Notes: generated by a model from the sequence alone, not told the origin. A stretch of DNA of 64,000 bases from Lachnospiraceae bacterium (GCA_014804785.1 JAAUZD010000030.1:1-64000), one strand, 5' to 3'; shown: positions 9,239 through 17,484, counted from the stretch's first letter. A program made the numbers and translations.

Positions 9239-9267
9239 TTGACAAAGCATCAGGATTATAATAAAAT
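9239..9267 (+). promoter_or_regulatory. Promoter of tRNA-Arg(ACG)
   Basis: TTGACA (9239-9244), 17 bp, TAAAAT (9262-9267), placed about 30 bp before the tRNA. Confidence 0.75.
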
Positions 9268-9296
9268 ATCTTTTGTTGCGGGTGATAGCAACGGAT

Positions 9297-9370
9297 GTGC
9301 GTTTAGCTCAGCTGGATAGAGCGTTTGGCTACGGACCAAAAGGTCGGGGGTTCGAATCCTCTAACGCACG
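9297..9370 (+). tRNA. tRNA-Arg (anticodon ACG)
   Basis: A 74-nt cloverleaf: acceptor GTGCGTT pairs with AACGCAC, anticodon loop CTACGGA, T loop GTTCGAATC. CCA is not encoded. It has its own promoter and terminator. Confidence 0.95.
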
Positions 9371-9437
9371 CTACTAAGTCCCATAAGAATGCTTACAGAT
9401 TTGTAAGAGGTACCCTTGTATAGGGTGCGGGTGATTG

Positions 9438-9469
9438 GTGTACATGTTGTTAGACATGTGCACTTTTTT
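9438..9469 (+). terminator. Terminator of the tRNA-Arg transcript
   Basis: Nine-base stem GTGTACATG/CATGTGCAC (one G-U) followed by six T. Confidence 0.85.
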
Positions 9470-9473
9470 AATC

Positions 9474-9560
9474 CCAACACCGATGCGCGGAGCACGGCGG
9501 TGTTGGATCCAATAAAGCCGATGTATGAAGTTCGCCGGTGTTTGGTTCGATAAAGTGTAC
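9474..9560. repeat. Small dyad and partial direct repeat in the tRNA-Arg/kinase gap
   Basis: CCAACACCG at about 9474 can pair with CGGTGTTGG at about 9500. A degenerate copy of the right arm (CCGGTGTTTGGTTCGATAAAG against CGGTGTTGGATCCAATAAAG) follows some 35 bp later. The rest of the 9371-9579 gap shows nothing else. Confidence 0.4.
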
Positions 9561-9579
9561 CGCATTTGTCAGGAAAAGG

Positions 9580-10425
9580 ATGAAGAAACAAATGGAGCAG
9601 AGCAGACAGAAGAAAATTGCAGCAATTAATGATCTGACAGGCTTTGGCAGATGTGCTCTGGCAGTGTCCATGCCGGTGATTTCACATCTGAAGGTCCAGT
9701 GTTGCCCGGTTCCAACCTCTATTTTATCTAATCACGTAGGCTATCCTGAGTATTTTTTTGATGACTATACAGAAAAGCTGCCGGCATATTTTGCAATGTG
9801 GAAAAAATTGGATTTAAAGTTTGACGGTATCATGTCGGGATTTCTAGGATCTGAAGCACAGATTGACCTTGTGGAGAACTTTGTCAGACAGTTTTCAGGA
9901 AAGGGAACGACAGTCATCATTGACCCTGTGATGGGGGACCATGGAAAAATTGCAGGAACATACACGAAAGAAATGTGCCATAAGATGCGCAGGCTAGTTT
10001 CCCTTGCAGATATTATTACGCCAAATTTGACAGAAGCCTGCCAATTGACAGATACACTTTATAGGGACAAGGGCTGGAAAAAATCGGAACTGCTCCTTAT
10101 GGCAGAAAAATTGCGGGATATGGGACCTGAAAAAATTGTGATTACAGGGATTCCTCAAGGGAAATTCATTGCAAACTATATGTATCAGGTAAAAGAGGAA
10201 CCGGTGTTGTTTAGGACTTATAAAGAGGGAACAGAACGCTGCGGGACAGGGGATTTGTTTGCAGCGATTATAGCAGCAGATGCAGTTAACGGAGTACCGT
10301 TTGTTCAATCGGTAAAAAAAGCATCGCTGTTTATCAAAAAATGTATGATTAAGTCTGTAGAGATGGGGATTGAACAAAAAAATGGTGTATGCTTTGAGGA
10401 AATACTTCATTTGTTAAAGGTATAA
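9580..10425 (+). CDS. Pyridoxal/pyridoxamine kinase family protein
   Basis: This ribokinase-fold enzyme of about 281 residues should phosphorylate vitamin B6 vitamers to feed pyridoxal 5'-phosphate synthesis by salvage. Visible features are the start AINDLTGFGRCAL, the central PVMGDHGKIAGTY (phosphate/ATP region), TPNLTEACQL, and the C-terminal GTGDLFAAIIAAD with the catalytic Asp and anion hole. ATG 9580 overlaps its AGGAAAAGG site. The next ATG at 9592 has better spacing and may be the true start. No terminator separates it from the cardiolipin synthase gene 29 bp downstream, so the two are probably co-transcribed. Confidence 0.87.
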   Translation: MKKQMEQSRQKKIAAINDLTGFGRCALAVSMPVISHLKVQCCPVPTSILSNHVGYPEYFFDDYTEKLPAYFAMWKKLDLKFDGIMSGFLGSEAQIDLVENFVRQFSGKGTTVIIDPVMGDHGKIAGTYTKEMCHKMRRLVSLADIITPNLTEACQLTDTLYRDKGWKKSELLLMAEKLRDMGPEKIVITGIPQGKFIANYMYQVKEEPVLFRTYKEGTERCGTGDLFAAIIAADAVNGVPFVQSVKKASLFIKKCMIKSVEMGIEQKNGVCFEEILHLLKV

Positions 10426-10454
10426 ACAATGCAGATGCAAAGATAGAGGTGGGC

Positions 10455-12002
10455 ATGAAACGATTTGTAAATTGTCTATATAAAATTATTTTTGGACGTA
10501 CGCTGATTATTATTTTGATGGTATTGCTACAGGTGCTTGTTCTTCTCGGCAGTTTTATCCGGCTTCAGAGTTATTTCCCTTTTATCTGGGAGAGCATGAA
10601 TGTTCTGGGTGCCTTGTTGATTATTTTTATCGTCAACCGGGATGAGCCGGCAGAGTTTAAAATGAGTTGGATTATTCCTCTTTGCCTGTTCCCTGTGCTG
10701 GGAGCTTTGATCTATATTTTTGTTGTTGGAAATTTCAGTGGAGTTGGATTGAAAACCAAACTTGGCAGGCGTATGAAAGAGACGAAAGGGCTGCTTCATA
10801 CGAAGGAAGAAACAAAAGAGGCCATCAAAGAATGTTCCATCAAGCTGAAGGGATTTGCATATTATATGGAACACACAGCGGGGTTCCCCACATACCATGA
10901 GTCCGGTGCAGTGTATTATCCAATAGGAGAGGATAAGTTTGCAGATCTGCTTGTAGAGCTGAAAAAAGCGGAGAAATTTATTTTCCTGGAGTATTTCATT
11001 GTAGAGCGGGGAATTATGTGGAATGCAGTGCTGGATATTTTGAAAGAAAAGGTGAAGGAAGGTGTGGAAGTCAGAGTCATGTATGATGGAATGTGTTCGC
11101 TCGTGCTCCTGCCTTATAGGTATCCGGAAGAATTGAGAGCATATGGGATTAAGGCGAAAATGTTCGCACCAATCGTTCCTTTTTTATCTACCAGTCAGAA
11201 TAACCGTGACCATAGAAAAGTGGTAGTAATTGACGGAAAAGTGGCATTTACGGGCGGGATAAATCTGGCGGACGAATACATCAATCAAGTGGAGCGGTTT
11301 GGACATTGGAAGGATGTGGCAGTTAAGGTTACTGGAGATGCAGTGCGCAGCTTTACGGTCATGTATCTTCAGATGTGGAATGTCTCTGAAAAAGGCAGCG
11401 AGGATTATGAGAAGTATCTTAATAATATTACCTTTGAGAAGCTTCTCTACCATGACGGCTTTGTGATTCCCTACGGAGAAACACCCACTAGGAGTACAGA
11501 AGTGGGGAAAACGGTTTATGAATCTATCATTGATAATGCAGTGAAATATGTGCATATCATGACGCCCTATTTCATCATAGACAGAGAGTTCTTGGACAGC
11601 ATGCGATATGCAGCGCGCAGAGGGGTTGAGGTATCGATGATCCTTCCTCATATTCCGGATAAGAAAGTGGTTTATTATATTGCCAGAACCTTTTATCCGG
11701 AACTGCTTGAAGCGGGAATCGATATTTATGAATATACGCCTGGATTTATACACGCCAAAGCATTTGTTTCAGATGACATCAGTGCGACTGTGGGAACCAT
11801 CAACCTGGATTACCGGAGCTTCTATCATCATTTTGAGTGCGGCGTTTATTTCTATGATCATTCAGTGGTGGCGAAGGTGGAAGAAGATTTCCAGAATACG
11901 CTGCTGAAATGTCAGAAAGTTACTTTTGACTATTATAAGAAGCTTCCGCTTTATCAGAAGATAGTGGGAAGAGTGTCAAGGCTCCTTGCGCCGCTTTTGT
12001 AA
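10455..12002 (+). CDS. cls: Cardiolipin synthase (phospholipase D family)
   Basis: This 515-residue membrane enzyme should join two phosphatidylglycerol molecules into cardiolipin and glycerol. Two N-terminal transmembrane helices (roughly 13-60) are followed by two PLD domains with HxKx4D motifs: DHRKVVVIDGKVAFTGG (His near 253) and HAKAFVSDDISATVGT (His near 433). An in-frame GTG at 10449 exists, but ATG 10455 is preceded by GAGGTGGG and gives the usual start. Length matches Bacillota Cls enzymes (about 480-515). Confidence 0.92.
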   Translation: MKRFVNCLYKIIFGRTLIIILMVLLQVLVLLGSFIRLQSYFPFIWESMNVLGALLIIFIVNRDEPAEFKMSWIIPLCLFPVLGALIYIFVVGNFSGVGLKTKLGRRMKETKGLLHTKEETKEAIKECSIKLKGFAYYMEHTAGFPTYHESGAVYYPIGEDKFADLLVELKKAEKFIFLEYFIVERGIMWNAVLDILKEKVKEGVEVRVMYDGMCSLVLLPYRYPEELRAYGIKAKMFAPIVPFLSTSQNNRDHRKVVVIDGKVAFTGGINLADEYINQVERFGHWKDVAVKVTGDAVRSFTVMYLQMWNVSEKGSEDYEKYLNNITFEKLLYHDGFVIPYGETPTRSTEVGKTVYESIIDNAVKYVHIMTPYFIIDREFLDSMRYAARRGVEVSMILPHIPDKKVVYYIARTFYPELLEAGIDIYEYTPGFIHAKAFVSDDISATVGTINLDYRSFYHHFECGVYFYDHSVVAKVEEDFQNTLLKCQKVTFDYYKKLPLYQKIVGRVSRLLAPLL

Positions 12003-12089
12003 ATAGATGGCGGCAGGAAGAAAGGCTGTTGACTTCCTATACGAAAAAGAATATGCTGAGTGTAAATGATTGGAAGAGGAAGTGGATTC

Positions 12090-12476
12090 ATGCAGGGGAT
12101 TGTGTATGACGCAACTAAAGTAAAGGTTTGTCAGGCATTTTATGAAATCTGTGATTATGCGGAGCTTTCCCGTGAATGGGCAGATGCGCTCTGGAGGGAT
12201 ATTTTGTCCCGGAAGCAAGTTTATGAAGAACTCATATACTATATTGAGCATCATACGTTCATGGATCAAATAAAAGTATGCGGTTATTCTCTTTGCGATT
12301 TGTATGTCTGGCAGATGAGCCGATACAATCTGATTAAAGATACAGGAAAAAATTCCAGAACCTGTAACAAAGAGAAAATGGCAATGCAGGCATTCAGGAC
12401 TATGATAGACTTATTGATGCAGCCGGAAGAAGGACAGAAAAAACTGGATTATGGGCAAGGAATGGATAAACAGTAG
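12090..12476 (+). CDS. Uncharacterised 128-residue cytoplasmic protein
   Basis: The product is helical and acidic, with no transmembrane segment or recognisable catalytic motif. Features are a repeated aromatic pattern (YEELIYYIEHH, CDLYVWQMSRYN) and a short Asp/Gln-rich tail. The longer frame has an ATG at 12066, but ATG 12090 has a well-placed GAGGA site. It precedes a HAAS-domain protein by 85 bp. I do not recognise a family. GC and codon use look like the surrounding chromosome, so it is probably a native gene. Confidence 0.6.
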   Translation: MQGIVYDATKVKVCQAFYEICDYAELSREWADALWRDILSRKQVYEELIYYIEHHTFMDQIKVCGYSLCDLYVWQMSRYNLIKDTGKNSRTCNKEKMAMQAFRTMIDLLMQPEEGQKKLDYGQGMDKQ

Positions 12477-12561
12477 TCAGGAATATGCTTTTCGCTTTTA
12501 AAAGTATTGGCTTGGTCTGAGAAGAGTTTTTATAGTTTATGACAGGGGGAGGGAAGAGCAT

Positions 12562-12906
12562 ATGACAAAAATGGAATTTTTGACGGAACTGCAGAGGGCT
12601 TTGAATGGAAGAATTGGAAGTGCCAAAGCGGCGCCGCATGTGGAGTATTATCAGGAATATATTGAAATTGAAGTGCGGGACGGCAGGGCAGAAGAGGAGG
12701 TCGTTGGCGAACTTGGAAGTCCCAGGTTGATTGCCAAAAGCATTGGGGATTTGAATGATCAAAATAGTCAATGCAATTTTTATGGTGAAAAAGCATTGTT
12801 ATATGGTAAGCAAATTTTGAGATACGGAGAAAAAGCAGGAAAAAAATGCGCCCAATTAGGATTGGAAGCCGTGGAGAAGGCTAAAGTTTGGTTTGAAAAT
12901 TTATAA
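12562..12906 (+). CDS. HAAS-domain (DUF1700-like) short protein
   Basis: The 114-residue product begins MTKMEFLTELQRAL and has YYQEYIEIEVRDGRAEEEVVGELGSP, the pattern of the HAAS signalling domain found with PadR-type regulators and DUF1700 membrane proteins. Here the domain stands alone: there is no transmembrane segment, and the C-terminus is a basic amphipathic helix (GEKAGKKCAQLGLEAVEKAK). ATG 12562 has GGGGGAGGG upstream. No PadR gene is adjacent, which is unlike the usual arrangement. Its role is unknown. Confidence 0.7.
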   Translation: MTKMEFLTELQRALNGRIGSAKAAPHVEYYQEYIEIEVRDGRAEEEVVGELGSPRLIAKSIGDLNDQNSQCNFYGEKALLYGKQILRYGEKAGKKCAQLGLEAVEKAKVWFENL

Positions 12907-13002
12907 AGAAATAAGTACTAAAGTACTAAAAATAAAAAGTATAAAAGATTCCAATTCAGAAAATACTACTCCTGTAACCTAAAGAATCAGGAGGAAACAA
13001 AT

Positions 13003-13146
13003 ATGTCTAAGAATGATTATCAGAACAACCAGAACAATCAGAATCAGGAAAACAAATCCAACCAGAATAGCCAGAACAGCCAGAAGAACAGTTCTTCAAA
13101 TTCTTCTAACAGCAAAGACAACAACAAAAAGAACAACGAGTTTTAG
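13003..13146 (+). CDS. 47-residue Asn/Gln/Ser/Lys-rich low-complexity protein
   Basis: This gene has a very strong CAGGAGGAAAC ribosome site 5 bp from ATG 13003 and a downstream terminator, so it is very likely translated. The protein is composed almost only of N, Q, S and K, with no hydrophobic core (MSKNDYQNNQNNQNQENKSN, then Ser/Asn/Lys runs, ending KNNEF). Such a product should be disordered and highly soluble. It could be a spore or stress-protective protein or a nitrogen-storage-like peptide, but nothing in the sequence decides this. Confidence 0.6.
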   Translation: MSKNDYQNNQNNQNQENKSNQNSQNSQKNSSSNSSNSKDNNKKNNEF

Positions 13147-13180
13147 GTCAACAAGTGGTCGACATTTGGTGGATTTGCAG

Positions 13181-13208
13181 AAAAGGCACCCGAAAGAGGG
13201 TGCCTTTT
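13181..13208 (+). terminator. Terminator after the N/Q-rich gene
   Basis: Stem AAAAGGCACCC/GGGTGCCTTTT with a short loop. The arms carry the A and T runs, so it may work in both directions. Confidence 0.85.
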
Positions 13209-13277
13209 CGATTTGGCAATGAAGGCGCAGCAGCCTCGGAGCAGTTAGCCTTCTGCCGCTGCGCTTTATCGCCAAAT
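13209..13277. repeat. Long nested inverted repeat
   Basis: GATTTGGC at the left pairs with GCCAAATC at the right, and inside it GCGCAGC pairs with GCTGCGC. The result is an imperfect hairpin of about 65 nt directly after the terminator. It has no T run and encodes no protein. Confidence 0.5.
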
Positions 13278-13341
13278 CCAGTATCTACCAGATGCAAAAT
13301 AATGAAATCAAAACCTCTTTCTATACAAAGAAAAATGATTG

Positions 13342-13350
13342 TGGTATAAT
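13342..13350 (+). promoter_or_regulatory. Extended -10 promoter of the RNA methyltransferase gene
   Basis: TGGTATAAT with TATAAT at 13345-13350, about 30 bp before the ATG at 13382. No convincing -35. Confidence 0.5.
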
Positions 13351-13381
13351 TCTTAAGAAATTTGTGAGAAATGAGGCATAT

Positions 13382-14527
13382 ATGAAACGGTATGAACTGA
13401 TAGCTCCCTGCCATTTTGGTCTGGAATCTATATTAAAACGTGAAATTACAGATTTAGGGTATGATGTCGTTAAAGTGGAAGATGGCAGGGTCACCTTTAT
13501 AGGTGATGCGGAGGCGGTCTGTCGCGCAAACATTTTCCTGCGCACTGCGGAACGTATTTTGATCAAAGCGGGAAGCTTCCATGCAGAAACTTTTGAGGAA
13601 CTTTTTCAGGGGACCAAAAGCATTCCCTGGGAGGAGATGATACCTTCAGACGGAAAGTTCTGGGTCACAAAAGCTGCAAGTGTCAAGAGTAAGTTGTTCA
13701 GTCCTTCGGATATTCAGTCGATTATGAAAAAAGCGATGGTAGAACGTATGAAAGAGGTTCATCATATGGAATGGTTTCCAGAAAGCGGAGCTTCCTTTCC
13801 CATCAGAGTGTTCCTGATGAAGGATGAGGTGACAGCGGCGCTGGATACCACAGGAGAATCTCTTCACAAAAGAGGCTACCGGAAGCTGACAGCAAAGGCG
13901 CCTATTGCGGAAAATCTTGCGGCAGCGCTCATTATGTTCACACCTTGGAAGAGAGATCGAATTTTGGTAGATCCCTTCTGCGGAAGCGGGACCTTTCCAA
14001 TTGAGGCGGCTATGATGGCGGCAAATATCGCGCCGGGCATGAACCGGAATTTTACTGCCCAGAGCTGGATGCATCTTATCCCGGCAAAAGAGTGGTATGA
14101 GGCGGTAGATGAGGCAAGAGAAGAAATTGTGCTGGATGTACATACGGATATCCAAGGCTATGATATTGATGAGGGCATGGTGTCCATAGCAAGGGAAAAC
14201 GCAAGGCTTGCAGGAGTGGATAAGATGATTCATTTCCAGAAAAGAGATGTCAGGGATCTTAGCCACAGCAAAAAGTATGGTTTTATTATTACTAATCCTC
14301 CCTACGGGGAAAGAATAGAAGAAAAGAAAAATCTGCCTGAATTATATGGTATGATCGGAGAGCGGTTTAAAGCGCTGGATTCGTGGTCATTGTATCTGAT
14401 CACGGCGTATGAACAGGCGGAGAATATGATGGGAATCAAGGCGGCAAAAAACAGGAAGATATATAATGGGATGATGAAAACTTATTTTTATCAATTTCCG
14501 GGCCCAAAACCGCCGAAGAGAAAGTAA
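13382..14527 (+). CDS. THUMP-domain SAM-dependent RNA methyltransferase (RlmL/YpsC type)
   Basis: The 381-residue enzyme should methylate a guanine N2 in 23S rRNA, going by the RlmL/YpsC family. An N-terminal ferredoxin-like/THUMP region (to about 155) for RNA binding is followed by a Rossmann methyltransferase with DPFCGSGTFPIEAA (from about 197) and the catalytic NPPYGER (305-311). The reading frame extends upstream to 13292, but the family start MKRYELIAPCHFGLESIL coincides with ATG 13382. An extended -10 promoter lies just before it. The next gene starts 13 bp after its stop, so the run to YfcE is likely one operon. Confidence 0.88.
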   Translation: MKRYELIAPCHFGLESILKREITDLGYDVVKVEDGRVTFIGDAEAVCRANIFLRTAERILIKAGSFHAETFEELFQGTKSIPWEEMIPSDGKFWVTKAASVKSKLFSPSDIQSIMKKAMVERMKEVHHMEWFPESGASFPIRVFLMKDEVTAALDTTGESLHKRGYRKLTAKAPIAENLAAALIMFTPWKRDRILVDPFCGSGTFPIEAAMMAANIAPGMNRNFTAQSWMHLIPAKEWYEAVDEAREEIVLDVHTDIQGYDIDEGMVSIARENARLAGVDKMIHFQKRDVRDLSHSKKYGFIITNPPYGERIEEKKNLPELYGMIGERFKALDSWSLYLITAYEQAENMMGIKAAKNRKIYNGMMKTYFYQFPGPKPPKRK

Positions 14528-14539
14528 CAGGAGTGTCCA

Positions 14540-15601
14540 ATGCAGTTTGATATAATGAAAAAAGCGGCTATAGGGAGTGCTGTCTTTTCTATTGCTGCCA
14601 TGGGAATTATTTTATATATGTCTGCGGAAAAGGTCATAACGATTTCTGATGTGGCGCAGGATGAAGTACAGAGAAATACTTCGTATGTACAGCAGGAAGG
14701 AGAGTCTGGAGAGCAGATACTCATGTTTGCCTCCAACGAAGCAGACACCAGTTATTTGAGGGTTCCACTGCCTAAGGAGTGCAGGGCAGAGGATATCATC
14801 ATTGAAAATCATTATATGAATCAGGAACTCTGCATATTGATAAATGGAGTTGAGCCTGTATTTTTTGAGGAGAATCTAATTTCAGTAAATCGTGAGATGA
14901 TTAGGAAGGGAACCTGTGAAGAGATTGAAGACGGTATGAAACTCAGGTTCAGGTTGACAGGCATATTTGAATACCGTACTATTTTAGAAAATAATGATTT
15001 ATATGTCAGTTTTTTGCGTCCAAAGGAAATGTATGATAAGATTGTGGTCATCGATCCTGCCTGCGGAGGATCTAACAGCGGCTATGCGGTTGACGGGCTG
15101 AACGAAAAGGAAATCAACCTCCTAATTGCCCAAAAACTAAAGGAAAAGCTGGACAAAACCGATATTAAAGCATATTATACCAGAATGGACGATGTGAATC
15201 CTACGGAAGAAGAAAGAGTGGGACTGGCAAACGGAACCAGGGCTGATATGTATATCCGCATTCAAGCGGATGCAGATGAGGATAGTGCTATATACGGAAC
15301 GACTGCAGTGTACAATGGAGATTATTTTATCCCTGGCTTTGGAAGCGTAGAGTTGGCGGATTTGCTGGAGAGGGAAGTCGTGACCAGTATAAAAGGGAAA
15401 GCACTGGGGCTCTGCGAGGCGGAGGCACAGGAATATGCATTAAGGAATGTAACGATACCGGCAGCTTCCATAAAAACAGGATGTGTTACGAATAAGCAGG
15501 AAGCAATTCTTTTGGAAAGGGATGATTATCAGGAGAAAATTGCCGCTGGCATTTACAATGCGATCCTAAAGGCATATGAAAGCGGACTAAAGGATGCATG
15601 A
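14540..15601 (+). CDS. Amidase_3-fold protein without zinc ligands (probable inactive N-acetylmuramoyl-L-alanine amidase)
   Basis: The 353-residue protein has an N-terminal membrane anchor (about 9-29), a beta-rich AMIN-like region, and a C-terminal amidase_3 fold. The first zinc motif, normally DPGHGG, reads DPACGG (His replaced by Cys175). The second ligand, Glu189 in NEKEIN, is kept. The third, normally SIHAN, reads RIQAD (His replaced by Gln242). The catalytic Glu before the GFxSN-like motif is Lys312. Three of four active-site residues are therefore gone, so peptidoglycan cleavage is not expected. A scaffold or peptidoglycan-binding role, or activation of other amidases, is inference. 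Confidence 0.8.
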   Translation: MQFDIMKKAAIGSAVFSIAAMGIILYMSAEKVITISDVAQDEVQRNTSYVQQEGESGEQILMFASNEADTSYLRVPLPKECRAEDIIIENHYMNQELCILINGVEPVFFEENLISVNREMIRKGTCEEIEDGMKLRFRLTGIFEYRTILENNDLYVSFLRPKEMYDKIVVIDPACGGSNSGYAVDGLNEKEINLLIAQKLKEKLDKTDIKAYYTRMDDVNPTEEERVGLANGTRADMYIRIQADADEDSAIYGTTAVYNGDYFIPGFGSVELADLLEREVVTSIKGKALGLCEAEAQEYALRNVTIPAASIKTGCVTNKQEAILLERDDYQEKIAAGIYNAILKAYESGLKDA

Positions 15602-15647
15602 TACCGGAGACTGACACGCAGAGAGCAAAGATGGAGAGGAGCTGTTT

Positions 15648-16274
15648 ATCATACAAAGGATTATTTTTGCAACAGGCAATGCCGGAAAGATGAAAGAAAT
15701 CAGAATGATTTTGTCTGACCTTAAAGCAGGGAAAGAGGCAGTAGAAATTCTATCCATGAAAGAAGCTGGCATTGAGATGGAGATTGAGGAAGATGGAAAA
15801 AGCTTTAAAGAAAATGCGGTTATAAAGGCAGAGGCAGTTGCCGCTGCCGCTGTGGGGGCTGTTGTGCTGGCAGATGATTCGGGACTGGAAATCGACTACC
15901 TGAATAAAGAGCCAGGGATTTATTCAGCCAGATACATGGGGGAGGACACTCCTTATAGTGAAAAGAACCGGAATCTGATAGAGCGCCTTGAAGGAGTCAG
16001 GGAGGAAGAGCGGACAGCAAGGTTCGTCTGCGCAATTGCATGTGTTCTTCCGAATGGGGAGGTACTGACAAAAGAAGCTGCGATAGAAGGCTTTATAGGT
16101 TATGAGGAAAGGGGAAAAAACGGTTTTGGATATGATCCCATTTTTATGGTGCCTTCCTATGGAAAAAGCACAGCAGAACTGACGGAAGAGGAAAAAAATG
16201 AAATCAGCCACAGGGGAAAAGCACTGCGCGCCGTGAAAGAGGAGTTAAAGCATTATTTCGGCAGAGAAAATTAA
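15648..16274 (+). CDS. rdgB: XTP/dITP pyrophosphatase (RdgB/HAM1)
   Basis: This nucleotide-sanitising enzyme hydrolyses XTP, dITP and ITP to monophosphates. The family opening RIIFATGNAGKMKEIR lies upstream of the first ATG (15690), so translation must begin earlier. No ATG, GTG or TTG exists in that frame after the TGA at 15612. GGAGAGGAG at 15633-15641 is well placed for initiation at AUC 15648 or AUA 15651. I use 15648 but the exact codon is uncertain. Later motifs are DDSGLEIDYL, EPGIYSARYMG, KNGFGYDPIF and SHRGKAL, all typical, so the body is intact (about 208 residues). It lies between the pseudo-amidase and YfcE genes in one run. Confidence 0.85.
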   Translation: MIQRIIFATGNAGKMKEIRMILSDLKAGKEAVEILSMKEAGIEMEIEEDGKSFKENAVIKAEAVAAAAVGAVVLADDSGLEIDYLNKEPGIYSARYMGEDTPYSEKNRNLIERLEGVREEERTARFVCAIACVLPNGEVLTKEAAIEGFIGYEERGKNGFGYDPIFMVPSYGKSTAELTEEEKNEISHRGKALRAVKEELKHYFGREN

Positions 16275-16298
16275 TGTGGAAGGAATGTGAGGATTTGT

Positions 16299-16778
16299 AT
16301 GAAAGTACTGATTGTCAGTGATACGCATCGCAAAAATGACAATTATATACGGGTGCTTGAGAGAGTAGCGCCGGTGGATATGGTGATTCACTGCGGCGAT
16401 ATTGAGGGTAGTGAATATCTGATTGCAGAGAGCGCTGGATGTCCTGTTCAGATGGTTACGGGAAATAATGATTTTTTTTCGGACCTTCCAAGGGAAAAAG
16501 AATTTATGATAGGAAAATATAAGGTATGGCTTACCCATGGGCACAACTATTATGTTTCTATGAGCAATGAGAACCTTAAGCATGAGGCGAGGATGCGCGG
16601 AGTGGATATTGTGATGTATGGGCACACGCATAGACCTGTGATTGATCTTGGAGGAGATATCATTGCAGTCAATCCGGGAAGCCTTACATATCCAAGGCAG
16701 GAGGGAAGAAGACCTTCCTATGTTATTATGGATCTCGACAGAGAAGGGAAGGCACACTTTACTATAAATTATTTATAG
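16299..16778 (+). CDS. yfcE: YfcE/MJ0936-type metallophosphoesterase
   Basis: The 159-residue phosphodiesterase carries the full calcineurin-like metal set: SDTHRKND, HCGDIEG, GNND, LTHGH, YGHTHRP and NPGS. The family hydrolyses model phosphodiesters; its physiological substrate is not settled. An upstream GTG at 16287 is in frame, but ATG 16299 has GTGAGGA before it and gives the expected MKVLIVSDTH start. It follows rdgB by 24 bp, a pairing that is common in Bacillota and supports co-transcription. Confidence 0.9.
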   Translation: MKVLIVSDTHRKNDNYIRVLERVAPVDMVIHCGDIEGSEYLIAESAGCPVQMVTGNNDFFSDLPREKEFMIGKYKVWLTHGHNYYVSMSNENLKHEARMRGVDIVMYGHTHRPVIDLGGDIIAVNPGSLTYPRQEGRRPSYVIMDLDREGKAHFTINYL

Positions 16779-16828
16779 TAAAGGATGAAAATATTTTTTA
16801 AAAATTTGTATTTTTTAAAAGTTTCTTG

Positions 16829-16857
16829 TTGACAGAAGTAAAGTCATATCTTATAAT
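16829..16857 (+). promoter_or_regulatory. Consensus promoter of the six-tRNA operon
   Basis: Perfect TTGACA (16829-16834), 17 bp, TATAAT (16852-16857), about 40 bp before tRNA-Pro. This is what a strong stable-RNA promoter looks like. Confidence 0.92.
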
Positions 16858-16896
16858 ATATCTTGCGTTGCGTGAGAGCGTGCAACAGGAAACCAG

Positions 16897-16971
16897 CGGG
16901 GTGTGGCTCAGCTTGGCTAGAGCGCCTGGTTTGGGACCAGGAGGTCGCAGGTTCGAATCCTGTCACCCCGA
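16897..16971 (+). tRNA. tRNA-Pro (anticodon TGG)
   Basis: Acceptor CGGGGTG/CACCCCG, anticodon loop TTTGGGA, T loop GTTCGAATC. First gene of the tRNA operon. CCA not encoded. Confidence 0.95.
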
Positions 16972-16991
16972 CTTAAAACGCATTATAATAC

Positions 16992-17062
16992 GCGGGTGTA
17001 GTTCAATGGTAGAACACCAGCCTTCCAAGCTGGATACGTGGGTTCGATTCCCATCACCCGCT
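16992..17062 (+). tRNA. tRNA-Gly (anticodon TCC)
   Basis: Acceptor GCGGGTG/CACCCGC, anticodon loop CTTCCAA, T loop GTTCGATTC. Second gene of the operon. Confidence 0.95.
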
Positions 17063-17087
17063 TTTGCATATGTAAATCATATGCTGT

Positions 17088-17161
<74 letters not shown>

Positions 17162-17190
17162 TTTGATATGTCAGTCATATCATCATGTAT

Positions 17191-17265
17191 GGTGGGTATG
17201 GCGCAGTCGGCTAGCGCGCCAGATTGTGGCTCTGGAGGCCGAGGGTTCGAGTCCCTCTATCCACC
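17191..17265 (+). tRNA. tRNA-His (anticodon GTG)
   Basis: Anticodon loop TTGTGGC. The extra G(-1) expected of tRNA-His is 17191. Counting the acceptor from 17192 (GTGGGTA/TATCCAC) puts T at position 8, as required. Confidence 0.94.
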
Positions 17266-17325
17266 CTTTGCCAAGGCTTGTTGATAAGACAGGCTGTTGT
17301 CCAAAGCACAAGCTTGGTGTTTTAA

Positions 17326-17397
17326 TGGGCTATCGCCAAGCGGTAAGGCACAGGACTTTGACTCCTGCATTCGCTGGTTCGAATCCAGCTAGCCCAG
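17326..17397 (+). tRNA. tRNA-Gln (anticodon TTG)
   Basis: Acceptor TGGGCTA/TAGCCCA, anticodon loop CTTTGAC. The U1-A72 pair is typical of bacterial tRNA-Gln. Confidence 0.95.
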
Positions 17398-17411
17398 CTA
17401 CATAAAAATAT

Positions 17412-17484
17412 GGGCCACTAGCTCAGGTGGTAGAGCACTTGACTTTTAATCAAGTTGTCCGGGGTTCGAGTCCCCGGTGGCTCA
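17412..17484 (+). tRNA. tRNA-Lys (anticodon TTT)
   Basis: Acceptor GGGCCAC/GTGGCTC, anticodon loop CTTTTAA. Last gene of the operon. Confidence 0.95.

Noticed and set aside
11184..11753. 189-codon minus-strand frame inside cardiolipin synthase
   Set aside because: Mirror frame of a well-supported gene; no ribosome site.
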